Source: Takakia lepidozioides
Lineage: Eukaryota; Streptophyta; Takakiopsida; Takakiales; Takakiaceae
Assembly (NCBI GenBank): GCA_030704615.1
Contig: CM060733.1
Span: 18,784,001 to 18,848,000 of the forward strand
Direction: 5' to 3'
Length of the DNA: 64,000 nt
A program made the translations under genes and the position numbers. Below are positions 1 to 12,194 of this stretch, one piece after another; the stretch's first letter is position 1, and the number at the start of each line of letters is the position of its first letter. Under the pieces are notes generated by a model, which was not told the DNA's origin, made no database searches, and was given only the letters and a program-made list of their open reading frames with translations.

Positions 1-980
1 CATCAGTAACTAACTCTAGAGAGTGACACTAGTTTTTGTGACCAGCGCAGAAGGGCTGAAGAAGATGTTGTCGACCTTCCTACTACTAGACTTGTACTTT
101 GTTGGTGCTCCTCCGGTTTAGCACTTTCTGGTTATCAGGTATGAGAATTGTTTTTGGTTCATCGATCTGCCAGTAGGTGAAATCGTGAAATCCCTTGTGA
201 TCCTCATGAAGGCCGCTATGGAATACAAAAAGACTGACAAGAAATTGGTGAGCAGCACCAGGAAATAAAAGCTTGCTGACTTCTGAGCTGTGGCAACATC
301 CACCTGGTGTAGCAGTACAGTTATCCATATTGCAAACAGACCGTTCTTTCCTATAACAGGCCTCAACAGTCCCTACTGCGACTGTCACTTGACAAAGCCT
401 CATATCCTATAGGCTCTATGAACACAATCTTACAATACATACTATAATCAACCAAACATCCCTGAAAATGACAATCAATCAACCAAACATCTCTATTCTG
501 CGGTATCTGCTGCTCATCAGTGACCGACCAAGTTTCAAAGACCATTGTGTCCATTGTAAGCGCCCTTTCTTGAAAAGCGGGGTGCAAACAAAGTGACAAC
601 AGTGTGGCCCAAATGCAGATTCATCAGAATGCTATGCCTCCACTGCCACTCTACAAAACCTCAAATATGACAGAAAAATATACTGAAAATTGAAATGTGG
701 CTGGCTAAACAACCTCCAACCACTAACATGAATTGAAGATACACTGCAAAAAGATGTGGTAGTGCACACTGAACAATCTCTAGCATCAAATGGCAGTAGT
801 TCCTGATTAGGGATGAAACGGCTCTAAACTAAATTGGTCTGGGAATATATACATTCTAATTACAGAGCTCCCCTTGAGAAGAACTATCACAATGTCAATG
901 GGTTGAGAAATTATTTATTAAAATTTAGATCTGCACCACTAAATTTCGACCCCGAAGGAAAAATGTCAGAAACAGACATG
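1..980. other. 3' flank of SDHB, no gene recognised
   Basis: This stretch lies downstream of the SDHB stop codon. Short open frames occur on both strands, up to about 105 codons, but none shows a recognisable domain and they overlap each other in different frames. A plus-strand frame at 834-1034 runs into the SDHB last exon antisense and is rejected. The SDHB 3' untranslated region probably occupies the right-hand part. A gene ending or starting left of the window cannot be excluded. Confidence 0.5.
914..919 (-). terminator. candidate SDHB polyadenylation signal AATAAA
   Basis: On the minus strand the hexamer AATAAA lies about 60 nt downstream of the SDHB stop codon, a suitable distance for a near-upstream element. 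Plant poly(A) signals are loose, so this is a positional inference only. Confidence 0.35.
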
Positions 981-2868
981 TCATCTTTGCAACTGAAGCC
1001 TCTTGATCCTCTGGATTTGCATGCCAGGATTTAGCCCCTTGGGACAAGCTGCTGCACAGTTCATGATGGTATGGCAGCGGTACAGCTTGAACTTATCATC
1101 CAGTGCCTCGAGCCTCTCTGTGGTGTAATCATCTCGGCTGTCTGCTATCCATCTGCATACAGAAAGACAAATGAGAACACTGCTGACTGAAGCCAAGACC
1201 AAGGGACTTCAACAAGGAGTTCAATCAGATCATATTGCCATTGTCATCACAACATACACAGGGCAGATTACCAAAGCATGAGTTAAGTCTAACAAACCCC
1301 CAAAGATCATAAAGAGAAGGCTACACATCCTTGAACAACATAACTACAGGGTCTCAGGATCCTGAGACATTTCCAGGGGCCCAGGTTTAGGATCTGACTT
1401 GGAAGGATGAAAGCCCCCCATAGCCCCATCCATGGAAGAACTTTAAAGGCTATGCATCTCATAATTAGAGCTCATGTAGGAGTAGAATGACTTCCACAGG
1501 GGACAAGATAAGATCCTGAGCCACATTGAGGGCCCAGGTTTAGGATCTCACTTCAAAGGATGAGACTACTCCAACCATGTAAGGGCTCAAAAGCTGGCTA
1601 CCTTTTCAAAGAAAATGTTTCAGCTGTAGAGAGCCTTAGAAAGATCAATGAACTGAAACAGCCTTCTACCAAAGATGTGGACATCTCATTCTGATGCTTA
1701 CTTATCAACCAATTCTAGACTCCAGAAGGTGACATTTCATCACTCATCCGTTGCTAGGGTTCATATAACCCTGGGTGTACTATCAGTCCAACAACAAGGT
1801 CGAAGAACTAACTGTGCCCAGAGAGCTAGTATCATGTTGAGACTACAATAGAATTGCCAGGACTTCATGATCTCTCCTTAGTCTCGGTATAGATGTAGCG
1901 AGCTGACCAAGAAGGCAGGTGCCACAATTAGGGGACTCATGAAAGAGTGGCTTTACGAAGACCTTCCCCGTTACTCATATATACTCGACCTGTGGCTAGG
2001 GATCCCGGGGGTATGAAGTCTCCTAGTAGGGCAACACTCTCAACAGTGGAAGCTCTCCCAAAGCCCAGGACGTCACCCTATCGAGCTTGGCGGAATGACA
2101 ATACGTGAAAGGTAAAAATGAATGTTCGCTAGACAGACAAACCGGACACCTAAAATGGTGAGATCTCAAATGGGGACGATCAACCAACCTGTGGGCCTGA
2201 AGAAGTGCAGCAGGGCCAAGATACTTGTCGGGGTTCCACCAATAGCTTGGACAGGAGGTGGTGCAGCACGCACACAAAATACACTCGTACATGCCATCCA
2301 GCTTCTTCCTGTCCTCTCTAGATTGCAAATACTCTTTCCCACCAGGAGGGGGCTTCTTCGGCTTCAACCAGGGCTCGATGCTCTTGTACTGGCTGTAGAA
2401 CTGGGTCATGTCCACCACCAAATCTTTCACAACATACATATGCGGCAGGGGTGTAATATTGGTCTCGCTCGACGTATCTGTGTCTATTTTGGTCAAGCAT
2501 GCCAGGCCGTTGACGCCCTGGATGTTCATGGCACATGATCCACAGATGCCTTCCCTGCACGATCTCCGAAAAGCAAGACCCGTGTCAACTTCGTTCTTGA
2601 TCTTGATGAGTGCATCCAACACCATAGGCCCGCACTCGTTTGTGTTGATTGTGAAGGTCTGCAAATGGGGCTTGTCGCTGCGCTCAGGGTCCCATCTGTA
2701 GATCGAAAACTTCTTCAAATTGGGGGGATTGGGGCTGGTCGTGGAAGCTGACTCCGTTCCCTCTGGGGCTGAAGGTGCTAGCGTACTAGACACCGATCGG
2801 AGAGACAGAAGAGAGAAAGCACCCTTTGCCCTGCTCGCCAAAGGTGCCGCCCTGGTAAGAGCAGCCAT
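981..2868 (-). CDS. SDHB: succinate dehydrogenase iron-sulfur subunit, mitochondrial
   Basis: Iron-sulfur subunit of respiratory complex II. It passes electrons from the flavoprotein subunit to ubiquinone at the inner mitochondrial membrane. Two exons, 2868-2189 and 1152-981, join across a 1036-bp GT-AG intron that splits an Arg codon (AG|A), giving 283 aa. The first 50 or so residues are rich in Ala, Ser and Arg with almost no acids, as expected for a mitochondrial presequence. The [2Fe-2S] ligands are Cys104, 109, 112 and 124 (CREGICGSC). The [4Fe-4S] and [3Fe-4S] ligands lie in [11 protein letters not shown] (Cys196, 199, 202, 206) and in the exon 2 cysteines 253, 259 and 263. The start is the ATG at 2868. 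An in-frame TTG nine bases upstream extends the open frame but is not a plausible plant start. All cluster ligands are present, so the gene looks intact. In the ancestral eukaryote SDHB is mitochondrially encoded; here it is clearly nuclear. Confidence 0.95.
1358..1563. repeat. short direct repeat inside the SDHB intron
   Basis: Two copies of about 53 bp, at 1358-1411 and 1512-1563, begin GATCCTGAG and share the core GGGCCCAGGTTTAGGATCT. They are separated by about 100 bp and differ at scattered positions. They look like a local duplication within intron DNA. No function is evident. Confidence 0.55.
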
Positions 2869-4594
2869 GGCTGCCAAACTCGAAATACTTCAACAACAAC
2901 AACCCAATCGAGATATATGTCTCGGAACGATCAAACACCCAACTCGGTGCACGATGAGTGCAACAATACCCACCGGGAAGAGAGCACAGAGACTAGCCGT
3001 GTGAACTACAACAGTAAACTCTGACCCCCGAAGAGTCTGTGGTATTTTTACTCATGCATTCTATATGTTTGATCCACCGCTGTAGATGCCCTCACATCTG
3101 GATCAACTCTTATTTCATCACACGTGGAGGAATCGAACAGCACCGAGTACAGAACTGGATGAATTGAAAATGTACACATCAGCAAGGATGTGGCATCTCC
3201 CCCACCTTTCACCTGCAGTTTGCAAGAGATAAAGATAAAGATTCTTTAACGTCCAGTGAATTTACAGAGCCTACTGCTCAACACACAGGCCATCGAGGGC
3301 CCAATGGACGGTCTGAAGGCACATGTTGAAGGATTGAACCCAGGATCACCTAGGTTATGCACAAACACCCAATTACTGGGCTACCTGCTCAAGTGCAGGT
3401 AGAGGGAAGCTTCGGCAGAGATCAGTGGAGGTAAGTAGGTGTACAGGAGAGGAGAGCTGATCACCCAATCCATCCAGTTTCCAGTTTCCAGTTTCCAAGG
3501 AGGCATTCACAAGGGATGAGGAAGTAGTAAGTACATCTCAAACAAGGGAGGAAGAGCCTTTCACAAACAATTCCCAGTTGGATGCCACTGGTAGGAGAGA
3601 GGGAGGTTCTAATGAGGTTGGCAAAGGAGGAGGTGCCCATCTGTAGGTGACCAATTTGGCTTGCAGTCACTAGATTACTGTGAGGCTTCAGTGGGTTTGG
3701 TGAGTACAAAATGGTTTGAAACCCTAGAATGTATGGTTTCAAGTTGTTGAAGTATTGCATTGAAGTATGAAATCAATGAGGCGCACTAGAAGATATATGG
3801 CAAGAGGTTGAAGTTCTTATCAGTGAAATAGAACGTTTCATTGCAAAGTAATGGTGTGAGTTTCACATATTCCTATGATTGCAAGTCTCCAGGGCATTCT
3901 GTCGTTGGAGATGCTACATGTAGTATTGATTTAGCAGCTAAAGGTTTCATAGAAACCAGCACTTGCCTTGAGGAATTGTCAGAGGCTCAAGGACTAGTGG
4001 CGATGATTTTACAATGACATACCGGCAACCTCTGGGATAGGACAAACACAAGATGGTACTATATCTTGAGAGTACCTGCACAACAGTATAAACGTATAAA
4101 CATTGTTGTTCTAATTTGACATTAGTGTCCTCTTAAGTTTGCACTCGGATTCGAGACAAATCATGTAATGATATGGTTTATGGGAACTCCTTGCACAATG
4201 AACCTTAGCGAAGGCTGGATCGTATAGGGTTTGCAGAGCATCATATAACTAAAACAAAGGAGGATCATGTTATTGACAAAGGCCTTCCGGTACAGAAAGG
4301 AAGGCCTGCTTTTAGTTCCAACCCTAATAAAAACTTTTAGAGTATCAACCTTGGGCACCTGCTTGGAAAGTGAATAACCTTACCATATAACTGCAATCCC
4401 ACCAGTCTACAATGTGCAAGCCTGTGCTGTCCACAGCTCTAAAGTTGCATTTACTGAGATCATATTATCAGGGTGCATTCATAACCCACATTGGCCAGAC
4501 AACAACTTCCACTACAGGAAGGAAACATGCTATAGACACGTTGTCGCCAAGAAACTGACAAGATATAGAATGATGGAGACTCTTCTGCTTCAAG
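2869..4594. other. spacer between SDHB 5' end and GBPL3 3' end
   Basis: This spacer holds the SDHB promoter side and the 3' end of the GBPL3-like gene, both on the minus strand. A SINE-like tRNA head sits near 3240-3410. A short triplicated CCAGTTT word occurs at about 3475-3500. No open frame here has recognisable protein content. Confidence 0.6.
3240..3410 (-). repeat. tRNA-derived SINE-like element
   Basis: Read on the minus strand, an A-box-like stretch (TAGCCCAGTAATTGGG) is followed about 40 nt later by a B-box-like GGGTTCAATCC. This is the spacing of an internal RNA polymerase III promoter in a tRNA-derived SINE. The boundaries are approximate because no target site duplication or tail was identified. 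A diverged tRNA pseudogene is the alternative. Confidence 0.45.
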
Positions 4595-7500
4595 CTATCT
4601 CTTGAACATGAGTCTCTCGTACAATGCAAGGAGATCCTTCTTGGCAGGGTTGCGCAGTAGCAAAACTTCGTTCCCAAAACCAGCTTCAGTCAACTTGACC
4701 TTGAGCTTATTCACAGTGAACTTCGTGTAATCAGACGCCCGTTCCTTTGCAACCTCATTAGAGCCGTAGTCTTCCTCCACCTCCACCCCCTTAGCATGTG
4801 CCAAGCTACTGCCATTGTCGAAGTGCTGCTCCATCCTACCCCTTTTTTGGCTTGCAACCTCAATGTCCATATCCTGGGGTGCGGATTCGCCCCCCGTCTC
4901 ATCCATCCGAGGTCTCTTACTTCGTGACGAGGTAGCGGGCGTCTCTGTGTAGGCTCTTAGCCGTGTGTCAAGTGCCGCCTCATGGTTGCGCACAGACATC
5001 AGCTGTGTTTGAAGAGCATCAAGCTCTGCCTGGACAGTTTGGACTTGCAATGACAGCGCTTCAGCACGGCTGCTTGCCTCCACTTTTGCAGCTCTTTCAC
5101 TGGCCAACAAGCTTTCAAACGCTTCTACCGTTTTTGTCCCCTGCTCCTGTGAGGATTTCAACAGCTCTGCCACCTCCTGCTCCCTTTCATCTAGATGTCG
5201 TTCCAATGATGTGGCCCGCAAAATCGCTTCCCTCTCTGCCAGCTTTGCCCTTTCGATTTCCTGCTACCACAATTGCACAGAACATGTTTTTTCGGACATG
5301 TCAAATGGCACCTAACAAGCTTGGTCATGCTACTCTCTGACTCTGCCCTCATCAGCATGTTTAAGATCCAAGTAGGATGTAAAGCTTCGGGCTCTCACTG
5401 AAAGGGTCCCAAAAGATACCTGAGTCAACTCCTCTCTCTCTCTCTGGAGCACCTCAGACCGTCGCTCAGAACATTCCACTGCAGCCAGCCTTTCCACAGC
5501 CAATCGCTCTGTCTCCAGCTTCTCCTTCTCCATCACTGTTGCCTCAAGCTGGGCCTTCCCCGCCATTTCAATGGCACGTTTTGCATCTTGCTCAGCCTCT
5601 TGTTGCTTTTGTTTGGCTTCCTTCATGTGCTTCACCAACTCAGTCATGCGCTGTTCGACAATCTGTGTCTCTCCGTGGGACTTGGCCAGATCCTTCTCTA
5701 CTGTCGAAGTCAAAGATTTGGCAGCCTCTACCTCTAATTGAAGGAGCCGCATCTCAGACTTTAGCGTCCTCAACTCTTCTTCTTGACTGGTGACTTTGGA
5801 TTCGTGCTCCTAAGAGAGAAACACCCATACATCATTCATAATACTCAAATGACCACATACATATACATATATAAGCATGGTCAAGTGCGTTAGACATTAT
5901 CAAATATAAGGATACGTGTAATTGTTTCCCACACATGGGTTCAGACACGTGATACATGACTTCTAAATTAGTACTGCTCAATAGTGGCCCCCTGTGGAAA
6001 TTAATCCTGCCTCCAAAGCAAAGCAATGTAGCTAGTTCGTGATTACACTAGCTGTCAGGTATGGCCATCATAGGACCAGACCCTTGGACCAAAGGCAGAT
6101 TGGAATAAAGACGACATCGCATAAAAATTTAAAGTGTGAAGCCTTGTTGCACAGACCTCGAGACGAGCAGTTAATCCAGCAATATATTGCTCCCCTTGCT
6201 CGACCTTAGCCTGCAAATCCTTCAAGTCACCGTCCTGCCACAGCAGAACATTAAACTTCAGATATTGGCCCACACAAACTACTGCTATGACTCCATCTTG
6301 AGAGATTGTTCAGATGAATTAGAAGAAAACCAGCATTACTCACTACTTGTGAAGATATATGGACTACGGATATATGTGCATGATAAACCATAAAAAAAAT
6401 CTATGTAACTTTGTCACCCCTCTTGCTCGTGGAGGCCGACCAAGCCTCCTCCAAAAGGTGTGCTTGATACATAGCAAACTTTCTGACTGTGCCATCTTAC
6501 CTTTCGAGTCAGACCTTGCAAGGGATCATGACCATTATGAGTATCCAACAACAGTAATCTTCTATACAAAGCCATAATAAGAATCTACCTTCTGAGCCAC
6601 AATTGAGGTAAACTCTGCACGGACAGCGTCCTCTCGAAGTTGAGCCTGCTTGATAGCTTGATCTTTCTGAGCAGTTATACTATCCACTCTGGCCATCACC
6701 TGATCTGACACTGCATCATGCCTCCGTCGCCATTCAGCAGCCTCCTCTATCGCAGATCGAGACTGGTCTTGGATTTCTGCCAGACGTGCCTCTGCAGCAT
6801 TGCACCGGTTCTGCCTCAAATAAACACAACCAATTTATGTAGTCAGGATATATTTCCACTGTCCTCCCTCAACGTCTCCCCGCATTCTCCTCCAGTGTAA
6901 GCAGTCCTAGGGTTGGGACACACAGTGTGTAAGTGCTATGTAGACAATACAGATATTCAGGAAGATAGTGTCTGCAGACAGAGTACCTGTACTTCTACCA
7001 TTTTATTTACCAAAGTTATATGAAGTTGTTGGATATACTTAAAAGAGGCATAAATAGACAGTCCTTTTAACGACGTTGGAAATGTCATTGTTCACTTACC
7101 TCCACTGCAGCTTCAGTAAACCCACTATTTGGTGGTAGTTACCCCCATCGTACGTGTTACGCACTGTGTTTACAAACCATCTTTGTAAAGAAGTATGGAT
7201 TAAGCATGAGCCCTAAAAACCTTATGGCTTGATGACTTAGTTATGTTTCATAATGCCTTCCCTTCAGCAATTATATGGATGCACCTCAAAAGTCGCATAT
7301 TCAGACCCCATCCTTTCCTCCTGTCTCTGATGTTCCCTCAGAAGATGCTCGTGCTTGCTCTGCCACTCAGAGCCCTCTTTCTTGGCCCCTTCCAGCTGCT
7401 CCCCAAGATTTGCACGTTTCTCCTCTAAGGACGTGAGCTTCCGCTGTAATACACCATACTGAGCAGCTGCATTGTCAGACGATTTTTTGTAGTCGTCAAT

Positions 7501-10500
7501 TGACAGTTCATAGCGTTTCTTCCATTCTTGTGCATCCCGTTGTGCTGCATCTGCTTTCATCCCAGCAAAGGAGAGTCTTTCCTCCATGGACCGACCTTTC
7601 GTTTCCAGGCTTGAGTATGCTGCAGCTGCTTTATCAGTTGCACGCTTCACCAGGTCATGCAGTGGCCCTGCCAAACTGCAGCATCCAATAGACCACAAGC
7701 AACATCTCAGACATGGTAAATGCTTTAGTTTTCTAAAACCCCTATTGATACCCACATTAGCTCCCATCAATTCTTCTGACCCCCAACTGACCATGTTATT
7801 CTTCCCTGCTGTGATTCGTGACTTACAGTTGTGCCCATCACGAAAGCATGACGGGGTGGAAACAAACTCAAGGGTGCTCACCTAAAGACATGGAGAGCCT
7901 ACAAAAAGACGTTGATATACCTTTTCTGCAGAAACTTTGTAAGTTTCTGCCACTTGAAGGACCCAACTGCTGCCATCTCATACTCTGCCACCAATCCATC
8001 AAGAACCTGTGAAGGTGCAGTGTAGGCAGAGTTTGGTTAAAGCCCAAGAAGATTCCACCTTGTTGAATTATATCAGCATCATAAGAAAGAAGAAACTGCA
8101 AAGCTCCCTCATTTCCAAGAAATTTTGAACAACTAAATATGAGACCCAAGCATGCAGTATAGAGTATGGAGTATTACTTTCAAAGGGCATGTGCTGCTTT
8201 TCCCAATAACGACAAACACAAACAATGACACTCTGAACAAAGGAAAACTAACTTCCTTCCTCTTCTATACATAGCAGGTTTGGCTGGACAAACCCCTTCT
8301 GTAACTTCAGCACAGATGAAGGGCCTCCTAATTAGTTGCATAAAATCTCTTCGTACAGCAGCGATAAAGATAGCGAAGAGGAATAAAGCCTAAGAGAGTA
8401 CAAGAGAAAACCAAAACCCCAAACATGTCCCGTGGAGATAAGTGCCTCATGAGAAAAGGAAAGACAGACAAGCCATACATAGTACATTCAGATCAGACAT
8501 TATTGATTGAGGTTGTTCCCAGAGAGACTAAACCTCCCACCTTCACAACAGAATCATAGGAGGCATTGGCATCATTGCATGCATTGCGCAATCTCTCTTC
8601 CATGCTGCCCACAGCTCTCAAACATTTAAGCTCAGATTCCATAGATGTCTTGCGCTTGTACTCCTGTCACATTTATCACCATTAGTTGCACGTGATATCT
8701 CATCAAAAGATCAGTCCTCAGGAGGCCAGATTACCTGCAGTTTACAAATTATCAGATTACAGACTTCAAGAACGTCAAAACATGCACTTTCAATAAAACC
8801 CCAGAAATGTTTTGCACAAAAGACAAGAAGGGAGAGAAATGGCCTTCCCAGTGAACTAACTACCTCAAATCTTTTCTTCACAGTAGAGTGAAGTTGCTTC
8901 TCATACTTCTTTCGTGCCATCCCTCCACCCACGGCTTCATTGTTATATGAAATCAGTGCTCCCCGGACGGCCTCCTCATGTGCCTCTTGTAACAAAGCCT
9001 GCAAAATCAGACATTAGTATACTATGATATCAAATATGTGGCTTTCATGTCTGTGGCTTATATGTAGCAAAGATCACGGGCACTCCTTGAAATGTGTTGG
9101 ATTGGTAGAACTACCTCCTCCGGAGGGGTTGATTTGTCGAAGGAGTGGATGTATGTTTCAACTGCAACATCATGAGCACGACGACACTCATTCTCCTCGA
9201 CATTCTGTCCCATCACCAACTTCCAACTTAGACCTCATCTTCATCTTGGTTCGAGCATTGTATTACTTGTCCACTCAGACTCCCCTGATTATATCAAATG
9301 ACAAGGGAGCTGCAGATAAGAGCTGATGGTCTAACTGTCTCCATGTACAAGGCATGATGTGCAGTTTCTTTGTCAGTCCTGACATAGAAACACTTCTGCC
9401 CTACAATGTGACCGAAGCACAGTAAATATGCTTTCAGCTCAATCAGGTACCTTGAAAGGTGGAGGAAATAGCGAAAGCTACCACAAACGAATACCTACGA
9501 TCAAACCAGAGCCATTGGCCAGCATGATTTGCCAAGGCATACAGGCAATCACAAGTTATTTCACCTCTGCAAACCATGGCATACCATGCCAAAGTCGGAC
9601 ACGAACCTGCCAAGATGTAGCTATGGTGGGCACAGCCCCAGCATTGATTGCATCCAGGAACGACTGAGTGAGGGCAGCAAACATGGGCCCTGTCAAGACA
9701 ATTGACCCCAGTTGCTTTGGTCTTGCCCTCTCAAAAATGACGTTCGTCAAAGCATCCAACCCTGATTGGAACTCTGGTCGCATTCGATCAATCTGCAAAA
9801 GCCAGTTTCACTATCAGCCTCTTCATCACCCCATACCTGTCCGTCAAACCAAGAGAAGAAAATAGAATGAGTGAGTACCATACCGGTATCTGGTCAAGGT
9901 GCTGCAACTCTTTCTCTTCATTGAGAGGCCGGACCAATGTGAAACAATCACGCTCTGGAAACAAGGCTCGGATAGAAGTTCGGATCTACAGTTCTCAAAC
10001 AAGCACCACCCTCTAGACATTAGTTCTAAAAAATCTCCAAACACAGCTGCGCACCTGGAAATCAGGTAAAACAATCTCCCAACATCAGTAAGCATGTCTT
10101 TCAAAGGTTGCAAGAACCACCCAGCTTCTCTTCAATGATAATCCCATTAGGTCCCAACAGGATTTTGGTAACATGATAGAGAGACAGACAAACCCCTTTG
10201 GAGAAGGGGCAAAAGGGCATTGAGAAGTGACCTCATTCTTGGCTGCAACAGCTTTTCCAGAGCCAGGAATGGATTGGAGTGCAGACTCGAGATAGTCCCT
10301 AGGGGTTATCCTCCGCCCATCTTCAGTAAGGTCTAAGTAAAAGTCCTGTGCAAGCCAAGGTAAATGCCTCGTGTAAGACATGTAATCCTGACCATTATTC
10401 AAGACATTTCAATAAAACTGTACTTGACACATAAACTACATCCAAGTACATCTCTGTACATCTCTGAGGATGCACACAAGTATAAGCTGGTAGGAATGAC

Positions 10501-12194
10501 CCACCCGTAGCAACCACAAAAAGAGCGGGGAGAATTGCCCAATCTCCGAAGCTGAGGCTTGGCCTTGAGTGGTAGAGGACGCTCGCACACGAATGTGCTT
10601 AGTCATCTCGGTCACCAATGACAATTTGTCCAATGCCGCCTCATCGATGCCACCCATCTGCAGAGTGAATGGAAACTTTAATGCATCGGATGGAAGAACA
10701 AAACACTTTGGAACCTAATCTCAATATATTTAACAGGCAAAGGAGGGCACTACATAGTCTAACCTTTTGACTCTTCAATGACATACTATTAAATAACTTT
10801 CAACCAAACGTGGCATAAAAGAGACAGTGCAAGAAAGTCGTCTTCAATCAACATACCTGATTGTAAACAAACATACTCGACAAAAGAACCGCCAATGAAA
10901 AGATTTGAGTGCTGTAAGTGCCCTGCATCCAAATGGGCATTAGCTCTATTTGACATATGATGGGCTGTGACAGCCAAAGAACTGAACAGGCAATCTCTAT
11001 ATCACATAGTAGTCTAGAGCCTTGCCTACACATAGAAGGGACAGGAAATTACAGTTTGGTCGTAGGCATCAATGCCTTCACTATCAAGTAACAGGAGACT
11101 GTATTCGCTGCCATCTGCAGCTGTACGTTTCAGTGGGATACTCCACATCCATAGGCCTTTAGTGCAGGGCCTGTGAGTTGGCCCAACCTGAAAGCCACTG
11201 CTCTGACCAAGTAGCTGTCACATCCCTCCCCACCATCCCATGTCTCCCTATTGTCAGTCAAACATATTTATCTTAATGAAGCTAAAGGTTAACATTGTTT
11301 GTCAGACCTACCCAACACCCCTGCTGAGCATGTGTACAATATTGTTAAAAAGTACAGTCATTTAAGAACATTATAGCTTGTCAACATGTGCCAAACAAAA
11401 GTGACTGTGCAACATTGCATAAGGGCTGCTACTAAGTCACCTGCGCGATGTCTGAAGTATAGACAGTCCATTTTTCACAAATTTAAGGACAATTTAGTTT
11501 GACCAATTCTCTGACTGCAATGCCAGCCAGTAAGCTATGATGCAGGTAACATCCCTAACCACATCCAGGCTAGTCCCAACATGTACAAGGGAAAAGTATA
11601 ACACTCAAGAGTAGCAATAGATGCCAACATGCTTCTGCACGCAGATGGCTATCTCCCCATCCTATGTGCAATAATCTTTACCATGATCTAATGGCTTATG
11701 CACAGGTAAATTAGGTGGAGACTGCACTGCTGGTGGTTGTCAACAGGAGAATAGTCTCACAGGCGTGATGCAGTTATCCAACATTATACAAGCACGCACA
11801 ATGTGTTAGCAATTGTCAGTACCACAGAAAATAAGAAGAGTTGTTATAAGAAGAGTTCAGACATGTGACCCTGGACTTTATACTTCTTTCTGGACATACA
11901 CACCTGATTCAAGATGAAACTCTTGCCCTGGCGTGCACGCCCACACACCGAAACTACACCAAGAGGTCCTTTTACCATCTGCAAGGCTGCCACAGCCTCC
12001 GGATCCATCTTGAACTTCCCCCTCTCATCCGAATAAACTAGTCGAAGAGCTCGAGCTGGATTGCCCGTGACAAACCTATTGCTGTAAACAGGTGGTCGCC
12101 TGCTTTGAAGAACAACCGGTGGTTCGGTCTCCATGTCTGTCTCTAGTTCTACTTTCTGCTTCACACCTGTCCGTAATCCAAACATCTGCATCAT
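4595..12194 (-). CDS. GBPL3: guanylate-binding protein-like GTPase (GBPL3-type)
   Basis: Dynamin-superfamily GTPase with a long coiled-coil stalk. Its Arabidopsis counterpart acts at the nuclear periphery in defence gene control. Sixteen exons: 12194-11904, 11214-11053, 10922-10857, 10657-10505, 10345-10232, 9985-9884, 9792-9607, 9204-9115, 8998-8864, 8663-8541, 8006-7921, 7675-7285, 6810-6589, 6234-6157, 5809-5420 and 5263-4595. All joins are GT-AG and in phase; only the exon 11/12 join splits a codon. The product is 1085 aa, near the 1082 I recall for Arabidopsis. GTPase motifs: P-loop GRARQGKS (85-92), switch Thr in RPCTKGLW (Thr115), DSEG (141-144), and the GBP-type RD guanine-specificity pair (224-225). 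The GBP helical domain follows to about residue 500, then Glu/Lys/Arg-rich coiled coil to about 950. A basic SRSKRPR patch that could be an NLS and a conserved C-terminal DYTKFTVNKLK block end the protein. The start is the first ATG of MMQMFG, as in relatives. The 5' untranslated exon was not placed. Confidence 0.93.

Noticed and set aside
834-1034. 66-codon plus-strand frame over the SDHB last exon
   Set aside because: It is antisense to a firmly assigned exon and has no similarity.
2868-2877. SDHB start at the upstream TTG
   Set aside because: Non-ATG starts are not expected for this gene; the ATG at 2868 gives a normal presequence.
10346-10387. Alternative GBPL3 exon 5 acceptor at 10388 adding DYMSYTRHLPWLAQ
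   Set aside because: The acceptor at 10346 gives the conserved LLR-DFYLDL junction with no insertion.
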